A DNA stretch of 8,189 nucleotides from Desulfobulbaceae bacterium UBA5173 (GTDB lineage Bacteria > Desulfobacterota > Desulfobulbia > Desulfobulbales > Desulfobulbaceae): assembly GCA_002413355.1 (NCBI GenBank), contig DHWV01000014.1:1-8189 (forward strand). Reading direction: 5' to 3'. The notes beneath the pieces were generated by a model, which ran no database searches, was not told the DNA's origin, and worked only from the letters and a program-made list of their open reading frames with translations. Positions within the stretch are counted from its first letter, which is position 1, and the number at the start of each line of letters is the position of its first letter. Of the stretch, positions 1 to 7,232 are shown piece after piece. The position numbers and the translations under genes are program-made.

Positions 1-473
1 CCGGTTACGGCATGGCCGTGGCCCAAGCGCAGCACAAGCTCCAGGAGCTGTACGAGCAGCTCAAACAGCGGGGTGTGACTGTCAAGTTCGCCATCCATCC
101 GGTTGCGGGCCGGATGCCCGGCCACATGAACGTGCTCCTTGCCGAGGCCAACATACCGTACACCGATTTGGTGGAGATGGACGAGATCAACTCGGACATG
201 CCGCAGTGCGATGTGGCCTTGGTGGTGGGTGCCAACGACGTGGTCAATCCGGCGGCCCGGCATGACAAAAGCAGCCCGATCTACGGTATGCCAATCATCG
301 CGGCAGACAAAGCCAAGATGGTCTTTGCCATCAAGCGTTCCAAGAACCCTGGCTTTGCCGGCATTGATAATGAGCTGTACTTTGCCGATAAGACGTGGAT
401 GCTCTTTGGTGATGCAAAGCAGGTTATTGGTGAGATCTTCGGCCATCTCACACCTGGCAGCGGGATGCACTGA
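1..473 (+). CDS. pntB: NAD(P) transhydrogenase subunit beta, C-terminal fragment (5' end outside window)
   Basis: This is the 3' end of the beta subunit of proton-translocating NAD(P)+ transhydrogenase, an inner-membrane enzyme that uses the proton gradient to drive hydride transfer from NADH to NADP+. About 156 residues remain in frame, starting from the first complete codon at base 3. They correspond to domain III, the soluble cytoplasmic NADP(H)-binding domain. The visible signature blocks are GYGMAVAQAQ (the Rossmann-type glycine-rich loop) at the fragment start, HPVAGRMPGHMNVLLAEA, the MDEIN block, GANDVVNPAA, and KRSKNPGFAGIDN followed by MLFGDAK. These match the known order in PntB. 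The membrane domain lies outside the window. The ATG at base 12 is an internal Met, not the start. The gene ends with TGA and is followed by a hairpin terminator. It converges on the glycan operon and has no obvious functional link to it. Confidence 0.96.
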   Translation, partial: GYGMAVAQAQHKLQELYEQLKQRGVTVKFAIHPVAGRMPGHMNVLLAEANIPYTDLVEMDEINSDMPQCDVALVVGANDVVNPAARHDKSSPIYGMPIIAADKAKMVFAIKRSKNPGFAGIDNELYFADKTWMLFGDAKQVIGEIFGHLTPGSGMH

Positions 474-493
474 GCATTCATTCCGAGCCTGCG

Positions 494-538
494 AAATACA
501 AAGCGGGGACGTGCCAATGCAGTCCCCGCTTTGTATTT
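494..538. terminator. Bidirectional Rho-independent terminator between convergent genes
   Basis: A perfect 17-bp inverted repeat (left arm 494-510, right arm 522-538) encloses an 11-nt loop at 511-521. The stem has a GC-rich core (GCGGGGAC pairing with GTCCCCGC). At its base an A-rich stretch on the left pairs with a T-rich stretch on the right (TTTGTATTT). It therefore presents a hairpin plus T-rich tail to transcripts from either side. It starts 20 bp after the pntB stop and lies 12 bp beyond the stop of the convergent glycosyltransferase gene. It can thus end both pntB and the minus-strand operon. The T tract is interrupted by G and A, so it may not be of maximal strength. Confidence 0.88.
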
Positions 539-550
539 ATGGACAGATGC

Positions 551-1585
551 TCAGAGGAAAAAACGTTGATACGCTTGCAGCAGCCAATTGCTTTTTCCTT
601 GCTCGCTGCGCCTGCGCATAATGGAGTCAATCACCGTCTTTTCCGCATTTCGCAAGCAGGCAGCTAACTCTGCCTCAGCGATGCGGTCACGTCGGCGGAT
701 TTCAAGCCGTTTTCTAAGCATTTCCGTGCTACCTGCAATCGCCTCTCTCATGCCTTGGCAATACGCCAGAAAATGTCTTTTTTTGACGGTGAGTACCATC
801 CAAAGAAATTGATATATTGCAATCACCGGCAGCAAGCGAAAAAAATGAAACAACGAATAATGCTTTAGCAATATATAGATTGAATTGCGGGTTGACAATC
901 TGATGGTGAACGGATTGAATGTTGAACCGCTGCTTGCGCTGCCAATGTGATACACTCGCGCCGCCGGAACGTAATATCCTTTACAGCCCGCCCGGTTCAG
1001 GCGCAAATTGAAATCAACATCTTCGAGGTAAGCAAAAAAATCCTCGTCAAAGAGGCCAATGCGGTCGAAAACAGCCCGCCGGTACAGAGCCGCGCCCGCA
1101 CAAGCTCCAAAGACCGGCCTTGGCTGGTTGTAGATTGGGCTGTCTTTTTCCATCGTGCCCAGCCGGTAGCCCGCCCCGCCGCGCAAAAAGCCGTCGCCTG
1201 CGCCGTCCAATACCGTGCGTTCGTGAAAACTGAGCATTTTCGGGGCAAAAAAATCGAATTGCGATAATTCCGCCGCCGCGTTCAATAGCTGACTGAGGCA
1301 GTCCGGCGGCAGCTCTGTGTCATTGTTGAGGAGAAAAACATAGGGCGCATCGCTGCTCAAAAGGCCCGCATTCACCGCCGCGCTGAAGCCACGGTTTTCC
1401 GGCAGGGCAAGCAGGCGCACCTTTGGCTGTGCCCGCAAATATTCCAGCGAGCCGTCGGCGGAACCGTTGTCCACAATGGTGATCTGCCAGTCCGTAAACT
1501 GCTGCCGCTCGATGGAAGCGAGGCAGTTGGGCAAAAAACGTAGCCCGTTCCAGTTGGGGATGACGATGTTGACCGCTGCGGTCAC
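551..1585 (-). CDS. GT2-family glycosyltransferase (COG1216/rhamnosyltransferase-like)
   Basis: This 344-residue family 2 glycosyltransferase probably transfers a sugar from a nucleotide donor to a growing glycan at the cytoplasmic face of the inner membrane. The N-terminal GT-A fold shows IVIPNWNG (residues 7-14), VDNGSADGS (38-46) and the metal-binding NNDTELP block (87-93). Further on are FGACAGAALYRR (159-170), the acidic EDVDFNLRL block (188-196) that includes the likely catalytic acidic residues, and HIGSASSG (213-220). A hydrophobic stretch at about 248-267 is followed by a strongly basic tail of about 75 residues, suggesting membrane association. The start codon is GTG; its first two bases, with the preceding base, overlap the upstream TGA (GTGA), and no ATG precedes the IVIP motif in frame. 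A GGGAAG purine run lies just upstream. It is the last gene of the operon. The donor sugar cannot be read from the sequence. Confidence 0.9.
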   Translation of the reverse strand: MTAAVNIVIPNWNGLRFLPNCLASIERQQFTDWQITIVDNGSADGSLEYLRAQPKVRLLALPENRGFSAAVNAGLLSSDAPYVFLLNNDTELPPDCLSQLLNAAAELSQFDFFAPKMLSFHERTVLDGAGDGFLRGGAGYRLGTMEKDSPIYNQPRPVFGACAGAALYRRAVFDRIGLFDEDFFAYLEDVDFNLRLNRAGCKGYYVPAARVYHIGSASSGSTFNPFTIRLSTRNSIYILLKHYSLFHFFRLLPVIAIYQFLWMVLTVKKRHFLAYCQGMREAIAGSTEMLRKRLEIRRRDRIAEAELAACLRNAEKTVIDSIMRRRSEQGKSNWLLQAYQRFFL

Positions 1586-2535
1586 GCTTCTTCCCGTCTG
1601 CCCAGCACCTTGCGCACCACGTAGATTGGTTTGCCCTGCGACTCGTGGTAGGTACGCACTTGCAGCTCGCCCAACAGGCCCATCGAAATAAACTGCATTC
1701 CCATGAACAGCAACAGCACCGCCAGCAGCAGCAAAGGACGATTGGCCATCGGCATTCCAAAAAATGTCCGCTGGATGGTCATGATCAGGGCGAGGGCAAA
1801 GCCGAGACCGCCGCTGGCCATGCCCAACATGCCGAAAACATGGATAGGCCGGGTACCGTAGCTGAGAAGGAACTTGACCGTCATCAGGTCGAGCACCACC
1901 CGCAAGGTGCGCGAAATACCGTATTTTGAGGTACCACGCAGCCGGGGCCGGTGATTGGCCTGCACCTCAGCAATGCGGCTGCCCACGCCGCTGGCGATGG
2001 CCGGAATGAAACGGTGCATCTCGCCGTAGAGATTGATGCCTTGAGTGATCTCGCGACGGAAGGTTTTCAGAGTGCAGCCATAGTCATGCAGATGTACGCC
2101 GGTGACAGTCGAAATGATTTTGTTGGCGATCATTGAGGGCAGACGGCGGTTAAGGAAAGGATCCTGCCGCTTGTGCCGCCAACCGCTGACCAAATCGTAG
2201 CCTTCCGCCATTTTTGCCAAAAATATCGGCAGATCGTGGGGATCGTTCTGCATATCGCCGTCCAAGGTCGCAATTACATCACCAGTAGCGTAACGGAAAC
2301 CTGCGGACATGGCTGCAGTCTGGCCGAAATTGCGGCGGAAGGAAACTACCACCACCTTGTCATCCTGCTGCTGAATCTTCTCCAGCAAAGCAAGGCTGCC
2401 GTCCTTTGAACCGTCGTCCACAAAGACTATCTCGTGATCGTGCTCAAGCGTTTTCAGGACACCTTTCAGCTCTTCGTAGAGCGGATAGATGTTTTCTTCT
2501 TCGTTGTAGATGGGGATGACGATGGAGAGTTTCAT
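1582..2535 (-). CDS. Polyprenyl-phosphate sugar synthase (DPM1/GtrB/ArnC-type GT2)
   Basis: This 317-residue enzyme belongs to the dolichyl/undecaprenyl-phosphate sugar synthase branch of GT2. Such enzymes transfer a sugar from UDP- or GDP-sugar to a polyprenyl phosphate on the cytoplasmic face, making a membrane-bound donor for GT-C enzymes. The GT-A domain contains SIVIPIYNEEENI (4-16), VDDGSKDGS (39-47), RRNFGQTAAMSAG (67-79) and the DxD motif in LDGDMQNDP (91-99). DYGCTLKTFRRE (151-162) and NHRPRLRGTSKYG (194-206) are typical of this branch. Two membrane segments follow at about 231-254 and 266-288. The C-terminus holds the usual MGLLGE...RTYHES.GKPIY block. Length and layout match the two-TM bacterial form. 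The start is fixed by the conserved MKLSIVIP opening. No good Shine-Dalgarno sequence precedes it, so translation probably depends on coupling to the gene ending 12 bp upstream. The sugar and the exact polyprenol are inferred only by family. Confidence 0.92.
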   Translation of the reverse strand: MKLSIVIPIYNEEENIYPLYEELKGVLKTLEHDHEIVFVDDGSKDGSLALLEKIQQQDDKVVVVSFRRNFGQTAAMSAGFRYATGDVIATLDGDMQNDPHDLPIFLAKMAEGYDLVSGWRHKRQDPFLNRRLPSMIANKIISTVTGVHLHDYGCTLKTFRREITQGINLYGEMHRFIPAIASGVGSRIAEVQANHRPRLRGTSKYGISRTLRVVLDLMTVKFLLSYGTRPIHVFGMLGMASGGLGFALALIMTIQRTFFGMPMANRPLLLLAVLLLFMGMQFISMGLLGELQVRTYHESQGKPIYVVRKVLGRREEA

Positions 2536-2547
2536 TTTATGAAATGT

Positions 2548-4176
2548 TCAAGCTGATTTTGGCGAATAATCCATCGATATGGATTCAGCATCTTTTTCGC
2601 TATAAGGGTTGCTAAATTTTGGTGAAAAATACAGCGCGACAAAGACAGGCGCAGCCAAAATTACAGGAAACATATATCTGGTGTCTTGCGCTAAAGGAAA
2701 GGCAGCAACGGTGGCGACTTGCAGTAACATCGGCGCAGCTACCACGGGCACAGCAAGCTTACCTGAGCGGATAAATGTCAGGCTGAGAAAAAAGATACTC
2801 AACCAAAAATAGAGTGCGCCACGATAGAGGAACCATCCGACAGACGGATGACCCAAGAGTAGATGAATGAGAAACTTGCCAAACTTGCCTGTCTGCTCCT
2901 TGAGCGGCGGAGAAGGAGTATAGCCAGAATATAAGTCGTTTACTGTCAATCCTTCATCTGGAATAATAAAGATTCCATACGAGCTTTGTATACGCCAAAT
3001 CAACTCGGTGGCATCTGTGTAATATCTAAGAATACTCATTGGATATTGCGATGCTAATCTGGCCCATATTGTTAAGAATTTTTTATAATTTGCATCATCT
3101 TGTAAGAATAATCCATTAAAGAAAGCTCGACCTTGCGCATCTTTGCCGCAAATCAGCGGCATACATGAACGGGCCTGATAACCTCCTTTCCAATGCGCCA
3201 AAGGCAGAATATTAGACAAAAACGGTTTGTCTTCCTCGGCAAGTTCACCGCCATCGTTTAAGACAGCACCTATATGTTGCACCAGCACCTGTGCTTTTGC
3301 CGCCTTTCTGCTTTTAACTTCAACGCCAAGTCTGTCAAGAATAGGGCCTCTAAAGAGAGTGACCGCTGCAATAACAGCTATGCTCAAAGCTGTAACCGAT
3401 TTCAACTGCGAGCGGTAATGCAGAACGAACAAAATAGCCAACGAACCAAATGCTGGCACGATGCCATTGTGCCGCATCATGGCAATACAACATAGCGAAA
3501 AAAACAACTGAAGGAATACATTTTTTCTTGCAATCTCTTTCCCATTGACACTGCTTATCCTAATAAAAAGAAGAATAAGCCATAAGAACACAACTGAATA
3601 GCTGATATCCTTCCAGAGAGAGACCGCATAAAAACCATTTAATGGAAAAAAGGCGTAGAATAACACAAGAGCTGCAATGATAAGGCTGGATACTCCTATA
3701 CGATGCAATGTCCACACAGCCATTCCAACAATAGCTGACATGAATCCTATCTGCGCGATCATGAGTGCTGCTGGGGAAAACCAAATGCGTGTCAGCAGCC
3801 AGATTAGTGATGTATGAAAAAATGGATGCCAGTCCGAACGAGGAGCCTTTCCTGACATCTCATACCACTGAACAAAGAAGTCCCACGAAATAAGCCCAGG
3901 ATAGAATACAACACCGTACACTGACCAGATCGTTGCGCAAAAGATGACACTGCCGAAAATAAGCCATCGATTGCTTGCCGCTTTTGTTCGACCAGAGAAT
4001 CTACGTGTCAGTGCATATTGAATAATTATTGCAAAAACAATAAAGACACTTACTGAGATCGCAGCTGACTTGATTAAAGTTGTCGTTCGTAATGGGACGC
4101 AAAAAATAACTACTGCCGTCCATAACAGGGCATAGAGAACAATAGCTATCTTTTTTCTAACGTAATGCAGCAGCAT
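2548..4176 (-). CDS. Polytopic membrane protein, DUF6020-like, candidate GT-C glycosyltransferase
   Basis: This 542-residue integral membrane protein has about 11-13 hydrophobic segments, the first ten or so between residues 10 and 275 and the last few between 445 and 516. Between them lies a long, more polar region (about 285-440) that would form an extracytoplasmic domain. Conserved-looking blocks are YPGLISWDFFVQW (92-104), SDWHPFFHT (114-122), LWKD (187-190), RHNG (235-238) and QDTRYMFPV (497-505). The WD and DWHP blocks in the first loop, with the late RYMFP block, resemble the DUF6020 family and GT-C polyprenyl-phosphate-sugar transferases. Catalytic acids at D99 or D115 are an inference. 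A good ribosome site (AAGGAAA) precedes the ATG. The gene is clearly AT-richer than its neighbours, suggesting a separate origin. The adjacent DPM-like gene could supply its donor. An alternative is a non-enzymatic O-antigen-related membrane protein. Confidence 0.75.
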   Translation of the reverse strand: MLLHYVRKKIAIVLYALLWTAVVIFCVPLRTTTLIKSAAISVSVFIVFAIIIQYALTRRFSGRTKAASNRWLIFGSVIFCATIWSVYGVVFYPGLISWDFFVQWYEMSGKAPRSDWHPFFHTSLIWLLTRIWFSPAALMIAQIGFMSAIVGMAVWTLHRIGVSSLIIAALVLFYAFFPLNGFYAVSLWKDISYSVVFLWLILLFIRISSVNGKEIARKNVFLQLFFSLCCIAMMRHNGIVPAFGSLAILFVLHYRSQLKSVTALSIAVIAAVTLFRGPILDRLGVEVKSRKAAKAQVLVQHIGAVLNDGGELAEEDKPFLSNILPLAHWKGGYQARSCMPLICGKDAQGRAFFNGLFLQDDANYKKFLTIWARLASQYPMSILRYYTDATELIWRIQSSYGIFIIPDEGLTVNDLYSGYTPSPPLKEQTGKFGKFLIHLLLGHPSVGWFLYRGALYFWLSIFFLSLTFIRSGKLAVPVVAAPMLLQVATVAAFPLAQDTRYMFPVILAAPVFVALYFSPKFSNPYSEKDAESISMDYSPKSA

Positions 4177-4188
4177 AGTTTTCCTTTC

Positions 4189-6261
4189 TTAATATAGAAA
4201 CACATCCGGCCAGTTGTCGTTGCCGGTGTGAAAGCTCAACCGGGCTGTGTTGCTCATCGGCGAGCCAATCGGCCAGAGGAAAATTTCGTAATCCGCCGTG
4301 TCGTGCTCATGGCCGCCAGTGCTGGCTCCATAAACCAGCACATCGCCGGTGTTGGCCATCTTGGGAAAATATTCGTGGCTGTATTCGCTGGGTGAATCAA
4401 ACCATAGCTGCCGCTCTAACGTGTCAGGATTGACCTTGTAAAAGACATTGTTATCCCGGTTATTGCTATCGTGACCGACATGATAGAGGAAGGATGAATC
4501 CGGCGACCAGTTCAGCTCGCAGCCCTCGCCGACCTCCCGCGCTGTCCTGTCCGCCCCGACCACGTAGGAGTACACCGGCCCGCCTTTCCGCGTTGTCATG
4601 GCCAAGCTCTGACGCGCTCCGCTCCACGCCGGGGTTTCTATGTATGAGGATGCAGGAAACGGCAGATTCTTTCCTGTTTCAAATACCACAGTCTCCTTCC
4701 CTGTGGCAAGGGTATATTCGATAAACTGATTTGTGTTGCGCTGAAAATAGACCGTGCGACCGTCCGCCGACCACGTGGGCGTGTTGGCGTTTTTCGCCAG
4801 CAAACGGGCTTTGCCGGTGGGCAGATCAAGCAGCCACGTGTCCCAAGCGTATTTGTTGCGCTGCGAAACCCACGGCTCCTGCGAGCGGGCAAAGACCACC
4901 TTGCTGCCGTCCGGCGAGATGCGGGGAAAATAATCAGTATGTGGGTCGTCGGTCAGGCGACTCAGTTTTCTGTCCGGTAAGGTGAGCATCAACAAATCGT
5001 GATTACCGAAGCGGTTACTGCTCCAGATGACAACGCCGCGCAGTTTTGCGAGGATGGGATTTGCCTTCAGCTCCTCCTCAGCAGCAGGCAGCGGCTCGCC
5101 GGGCTTGGGCGGGCGGAAGGAACCCATTTTGCTGACGCTGCGGACTTGCAGGGCAAAGACCGCCAGCCCGGCTACCAGCACCGCTCCGGCCAGCAGAAAC
5201 AGCCGTTTCTGTCGTTTGCTCCATGCCGGAGCATCTTCATTCGTTGATCTGCCGACCGCAAAAATGAACAGGCTCATGGCGATGATTCCCAGCGTGTAAT
5301 CAACAAGCTGGCTCCAGATGTGCAGTGCCAGCATGACGATAACCGAAGCCGTCTTGGCTGCACCGAGTGCGGTCAGGGCCAATGCGCCGCCTGCCTCGTA
5401 GCTGCCGAAGCTCATAAAGGTCGGCACCGGCAGCGCACTGCCTGCCTCCGCGCTGACCAAGGCGATGAGCACAGCAGCGGGCGAGGCGTTGATGCCCGGG
5501 AAAGAAGGCAAGGCCACGCCGAGAAAGAGCAGGTACAGGCCGAAATATTTAAACAGCCGCACAGCCAGCGACAGGGCCAGCACTCTACCGACAATACCCG
5601 CCCGGCGGGCCTGCTCCAAAGCAGCGGCAGTGTCTTCAGTCAGCGTGACGAGCTTGGCCAGCCAGCCATCAGCGACGTGGAAACGGCGCAGTTTTGCGCC
5701 TGCCCATTGCAGGGCAGGGTAAAGAAAAAACAAAATGGCCGCGCTAACCAAAATAATTATGAAGAAAACGCCGATCAGCCACAGTTGAAAATCTGCGGCG
5801 GCAAGCTGCCAAGCCATGATACTGAGCAGGAGCATAGACAGCGCGATCAGGTCGAAAACAAAGGAAATAGCCAGCGAGGAAAGGCAGGCATCTGCGCCGA
5901 TTTTATAGCCTTTATTGAGCATAGCGATGTAGCTCAGTTCGCCTAAACGGGCCGGGAGCATGTCCACAAACATGTTCCGGCTTAGAGTGATGATAAAGAG
6001 ATGCGGCAGGCTGGGAAGCTGACCGCGTTCGACAGAGGCGGCCAAGATCAGCCGGTAGCGGAGGGTGCGGAACAGGGCTTGGCTCAGGCTGGTCAGCACA
6101 TACAGGCCGACGCAGACAAGGGAGGTTTCGGCGAGGATGGCGAAAAGCCGGGGCCGAGCCGCCTCTTCTGCCGTGACGCTGAAACCGTGGAGCAGAAGAC
6201 TGAGCAGGAGCAGGGAAATGCCGAGGGAAAGCAGAAGACTGAGGATATGGCGACTGGTCAT
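4189..6261 (-). CDS. UPF0104/LPG-synthase TM flippase-like protein fused to a TolB/PD40-type beta-propeller
   Basis: This 690-residue protein is in two parts. Residues 1-337 form a polytopic LPG_synthase_TM (UPF0104, AglD-C-terminus-like) domain, with the hallmark block MLPARLGELSYIAM (101-114) and a second block near PVPTFMSFGSYEAG (278-291). A basic stretch (KRQKR, 349-353) precedes a last membrane segment at about 354-372. By the positive-inside rule the remainder would lie in the periplasm. After a Pro/Glu-rich linker (about 380-400), residues 405-690 carry repeated PD40/WD40-like blades, for example RISPDGSKVVFAR (447-459), TWSADGRTVYFQR (496-508), NWSPDSSFLYHVG (584-596) and KMANTGDVLVYGAS (634-647). 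About six blades are likely. No DUF2156 aminoacyl-transfer domain is present, so it is not MprF. AAGGAGG lies 10 nt before the ATG, which overlaps the upstream stop as ATGA. The propeller's ligand is unknown. Confidence 0.88.
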   Translation of the reverse strand: MTSRHILSLLLSLGISLLLLSLLLHGFSVTAEEAARPRLFAILAETSLVCVGLYVLTSLSQALFRTLRYRLILAASVERGQLPSLPHLFIITLSRNMFVDMLPARLGELSYIAMLNKGYKIGADACLSSLAISFVFDLIALSMLLLSIMAWQLAAADFQLWLIGVFFIIILVSAAILFFLYPALQWAGAKLRRFHVADGWLAKLVTLTEDTAAALEQARRAGIVGRVLALSLAVRLFKYFGLYLLFLGVALPSFPGINASPAAVLIALVSAEAGSALPVPTFMSFGSYEAGGALALTALGAAKTASVIVMLALHIWSQLVDYTLGIIAMSLFIFAVGRSTNEDAPAWSKRQKRLFLLAGAVLVAGLAVFALQVRSVSKMGSFRPPKPGEPLPAAEEELKANPILAKLRGVVIWSSNRFGNHDLLMLTLPDRKLSRLTDDPHTDYFPRISPDGSKVVFARSQEPWVSQRNKYAWDTWLLDLPTGKARLLAKNANTPTWSADGRTVYFQRNTNQFIEYTLATGKETVVFETGKNLPFPASSYIETPAWSGARQSLAMTTRKGGPVYSYVVGADRTAREVGEGCELNWSPDSSFLYHVGHDSNNRDNNVFYKVNPDTLERQLWFDSPSEYSHEYFPKMANTGDVLVYGASTGGHEHDTADYEIFLWPIGSPMSNTARLSFHTGNDNWPDVFLY

Positions 6262-7232
6262 GTGTTTTTTTCCTCCTTGGAGGTGGTCAGCGTCCGGCCC
6301 AGATGCAGCAGGCCGCCGATGAGGGAGTAGCCCACGGCCACGGCGAAGAAAAGCAAAGCCAACGAGCGGGTTTGCAGTTCGCTCATGCCTGCCCAGCCAA
6401 AGAAGAAGATATAGCCGACATCACGCAGGCCAAGGCCGAAGATGGAGATCGGCAGGGCTTCCAGCAGAGTGATCAACGGCACAAAGGCACTGAAATAAAA
6501 GAATGCGATCTGCGCATGGAGCGACAGGGCCAGCAACCAGACAATGACAATCACCGAGAGCTGGAAGGCGAAGGATATTGCCATCACTTGAACCAGCAGA
6601 GTGCGGCTGGATCCATACACCTGAAACGAGGCGAAAAATTTTTCTGCCAAGCCGGTAAGGAGCGGGAATCGGTTTAGCCGGGTGACAGCGAGAAAGATGC
6701 GCACCGGCTGCTCTTTGACTAAGGCGGTCAGTACCGCCAGCAGAAGCAGCAGGATAATGAGAGGCACCAGAAAAAAGAGCAAATTGCCGAACTGCCGCGC
6801 CACCAGCACGGACGAAAGCAGACTGAGGATGACCAGAGCGATGAAGCCGGACAGGCGGTCAGCGAAGACCGAGGCCGCAGAGCGCACCCCGCTCTTGCTC
6901 TTTTTGGCGATGTCGTAAATACGGTAGGAGTCGCCGCCGATGTTGGAGGGCAGGAAAAGGTTGTAGAAGCTGCCGATCAGGTAGGTGACAGTCAGCGTCC
7001 GCAGCGGGATGTCCACGCCGTCGGCAAGGAGAAAAAGCCGCCATTTCAGCGCGCTGGCAGCGGTGTTGAAAAAAAGCAGTACCAGAATCAGCGGCAAAAA
7101 GCTGAGGTCGAGCGAGGCCAGCAGACTGGTCAGATCGCCCGCCGGAATCTTTCGGTAGAGCAGAACCATCAATGTGCCGCTGAACAGCATTTTGCCCGCA
7201 AACAGCAGGCGTTTTTTTGCAATTTTGCTCAT
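6258..7232 (-). CDS. Flippase-like membrane protein, LPG_synthase_TM/UPF0104 family (stand-alone)
   Basis: This 324-residue inner-membrane protein has about seven or eight hydrophobic segments. Family marks are FYNLFLPSNIGGDSYRIYD (89-107, the P..xGGD..R block), VFADRLSGF (122-130) and PISIFGLGLRDVGY (261-274). Stand-alone members of this family are usually annotated as flippase-like or lysylphosphatidylglycerol synthase TM region proteins. In MprF the related domain moves aminoacylated lipid across the membrane, and in haloarchaeal AglD a related domain is joined to a GT2 enzyme acting on dolichol-phosphate mannose. A role in handling a lipid-linked sugar here is therefore an inference from family and context. 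There is no catalytic DUF2156 domain. GGAG lies 8 nt before the ATG, which overlaps the acyltransferase stop as ATGA. It is distantly similar in layout to the N-terminal half of the next gene, giving a tandem pair. Confidence 0.88.
   Translation of the reverse strand: MSKIAKKRLLFAGKMLFSGTLMVLLYRKIPAGDLTSLLASLDLSFLPLILVLLFFNTAASALKWRLFLLADGVDIPLRTLTVTYLIGSFYNLFLPSNIGGDSYRIYDIAKKSKSGVRSAASVFADRLSGFIALVILSLLSSVLVARQFGNLLFFLVPLIILLLLLAVLTALVKEQPVRIFLAVTRLNRFPLLTGLAEKFFASFQVYGSSRTLLVQVMAISFAFQLSVIVIVWLLALSLHAQIAFFYFSAFVPLITLLEALPISIFGLGLRDVGYIFFFGWAGMSELQTRSLALLFFAVAVGYSLIGGLLHLGRTLTTSKEEKNT

Noticed and set aside
139..621. Plus-strand 160-codon frame over the pntB end and terminator
   Set aside because: It is out of frame with the conserved PntB domain III, runs through the terminator hairpin, and gives a Trp/Arg/Ser-rich product with no family features.
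1320..1760. Minus-strand 146-codon frame spanning the junction of the two GT2 genes
   Set aside because: Both GT2 genes are intact in their own frames with all expected motifs. This is an out-of-frame shadow, not evidence of a frameshifted fusion.
5320..5946. Plus-strand open frame of 208 codons opposite the UPF0104-propeller gene
   Set aside because: Its translation is low-complexity, rich in Q/R/G/H, and antisense to membrane-segment codons. No motif or ribosome site supports it.
6258..7232. Possibility that either UPF0104 gene encodes a true lysylphosphatidylglycerol synthase (MprF)
   Set aside because: Neither protein has the cytosolic DUF2156 aminoacyl-transfer domain. Only the membrane domain is shared, so the substrate implied by the family name should not be carried over.
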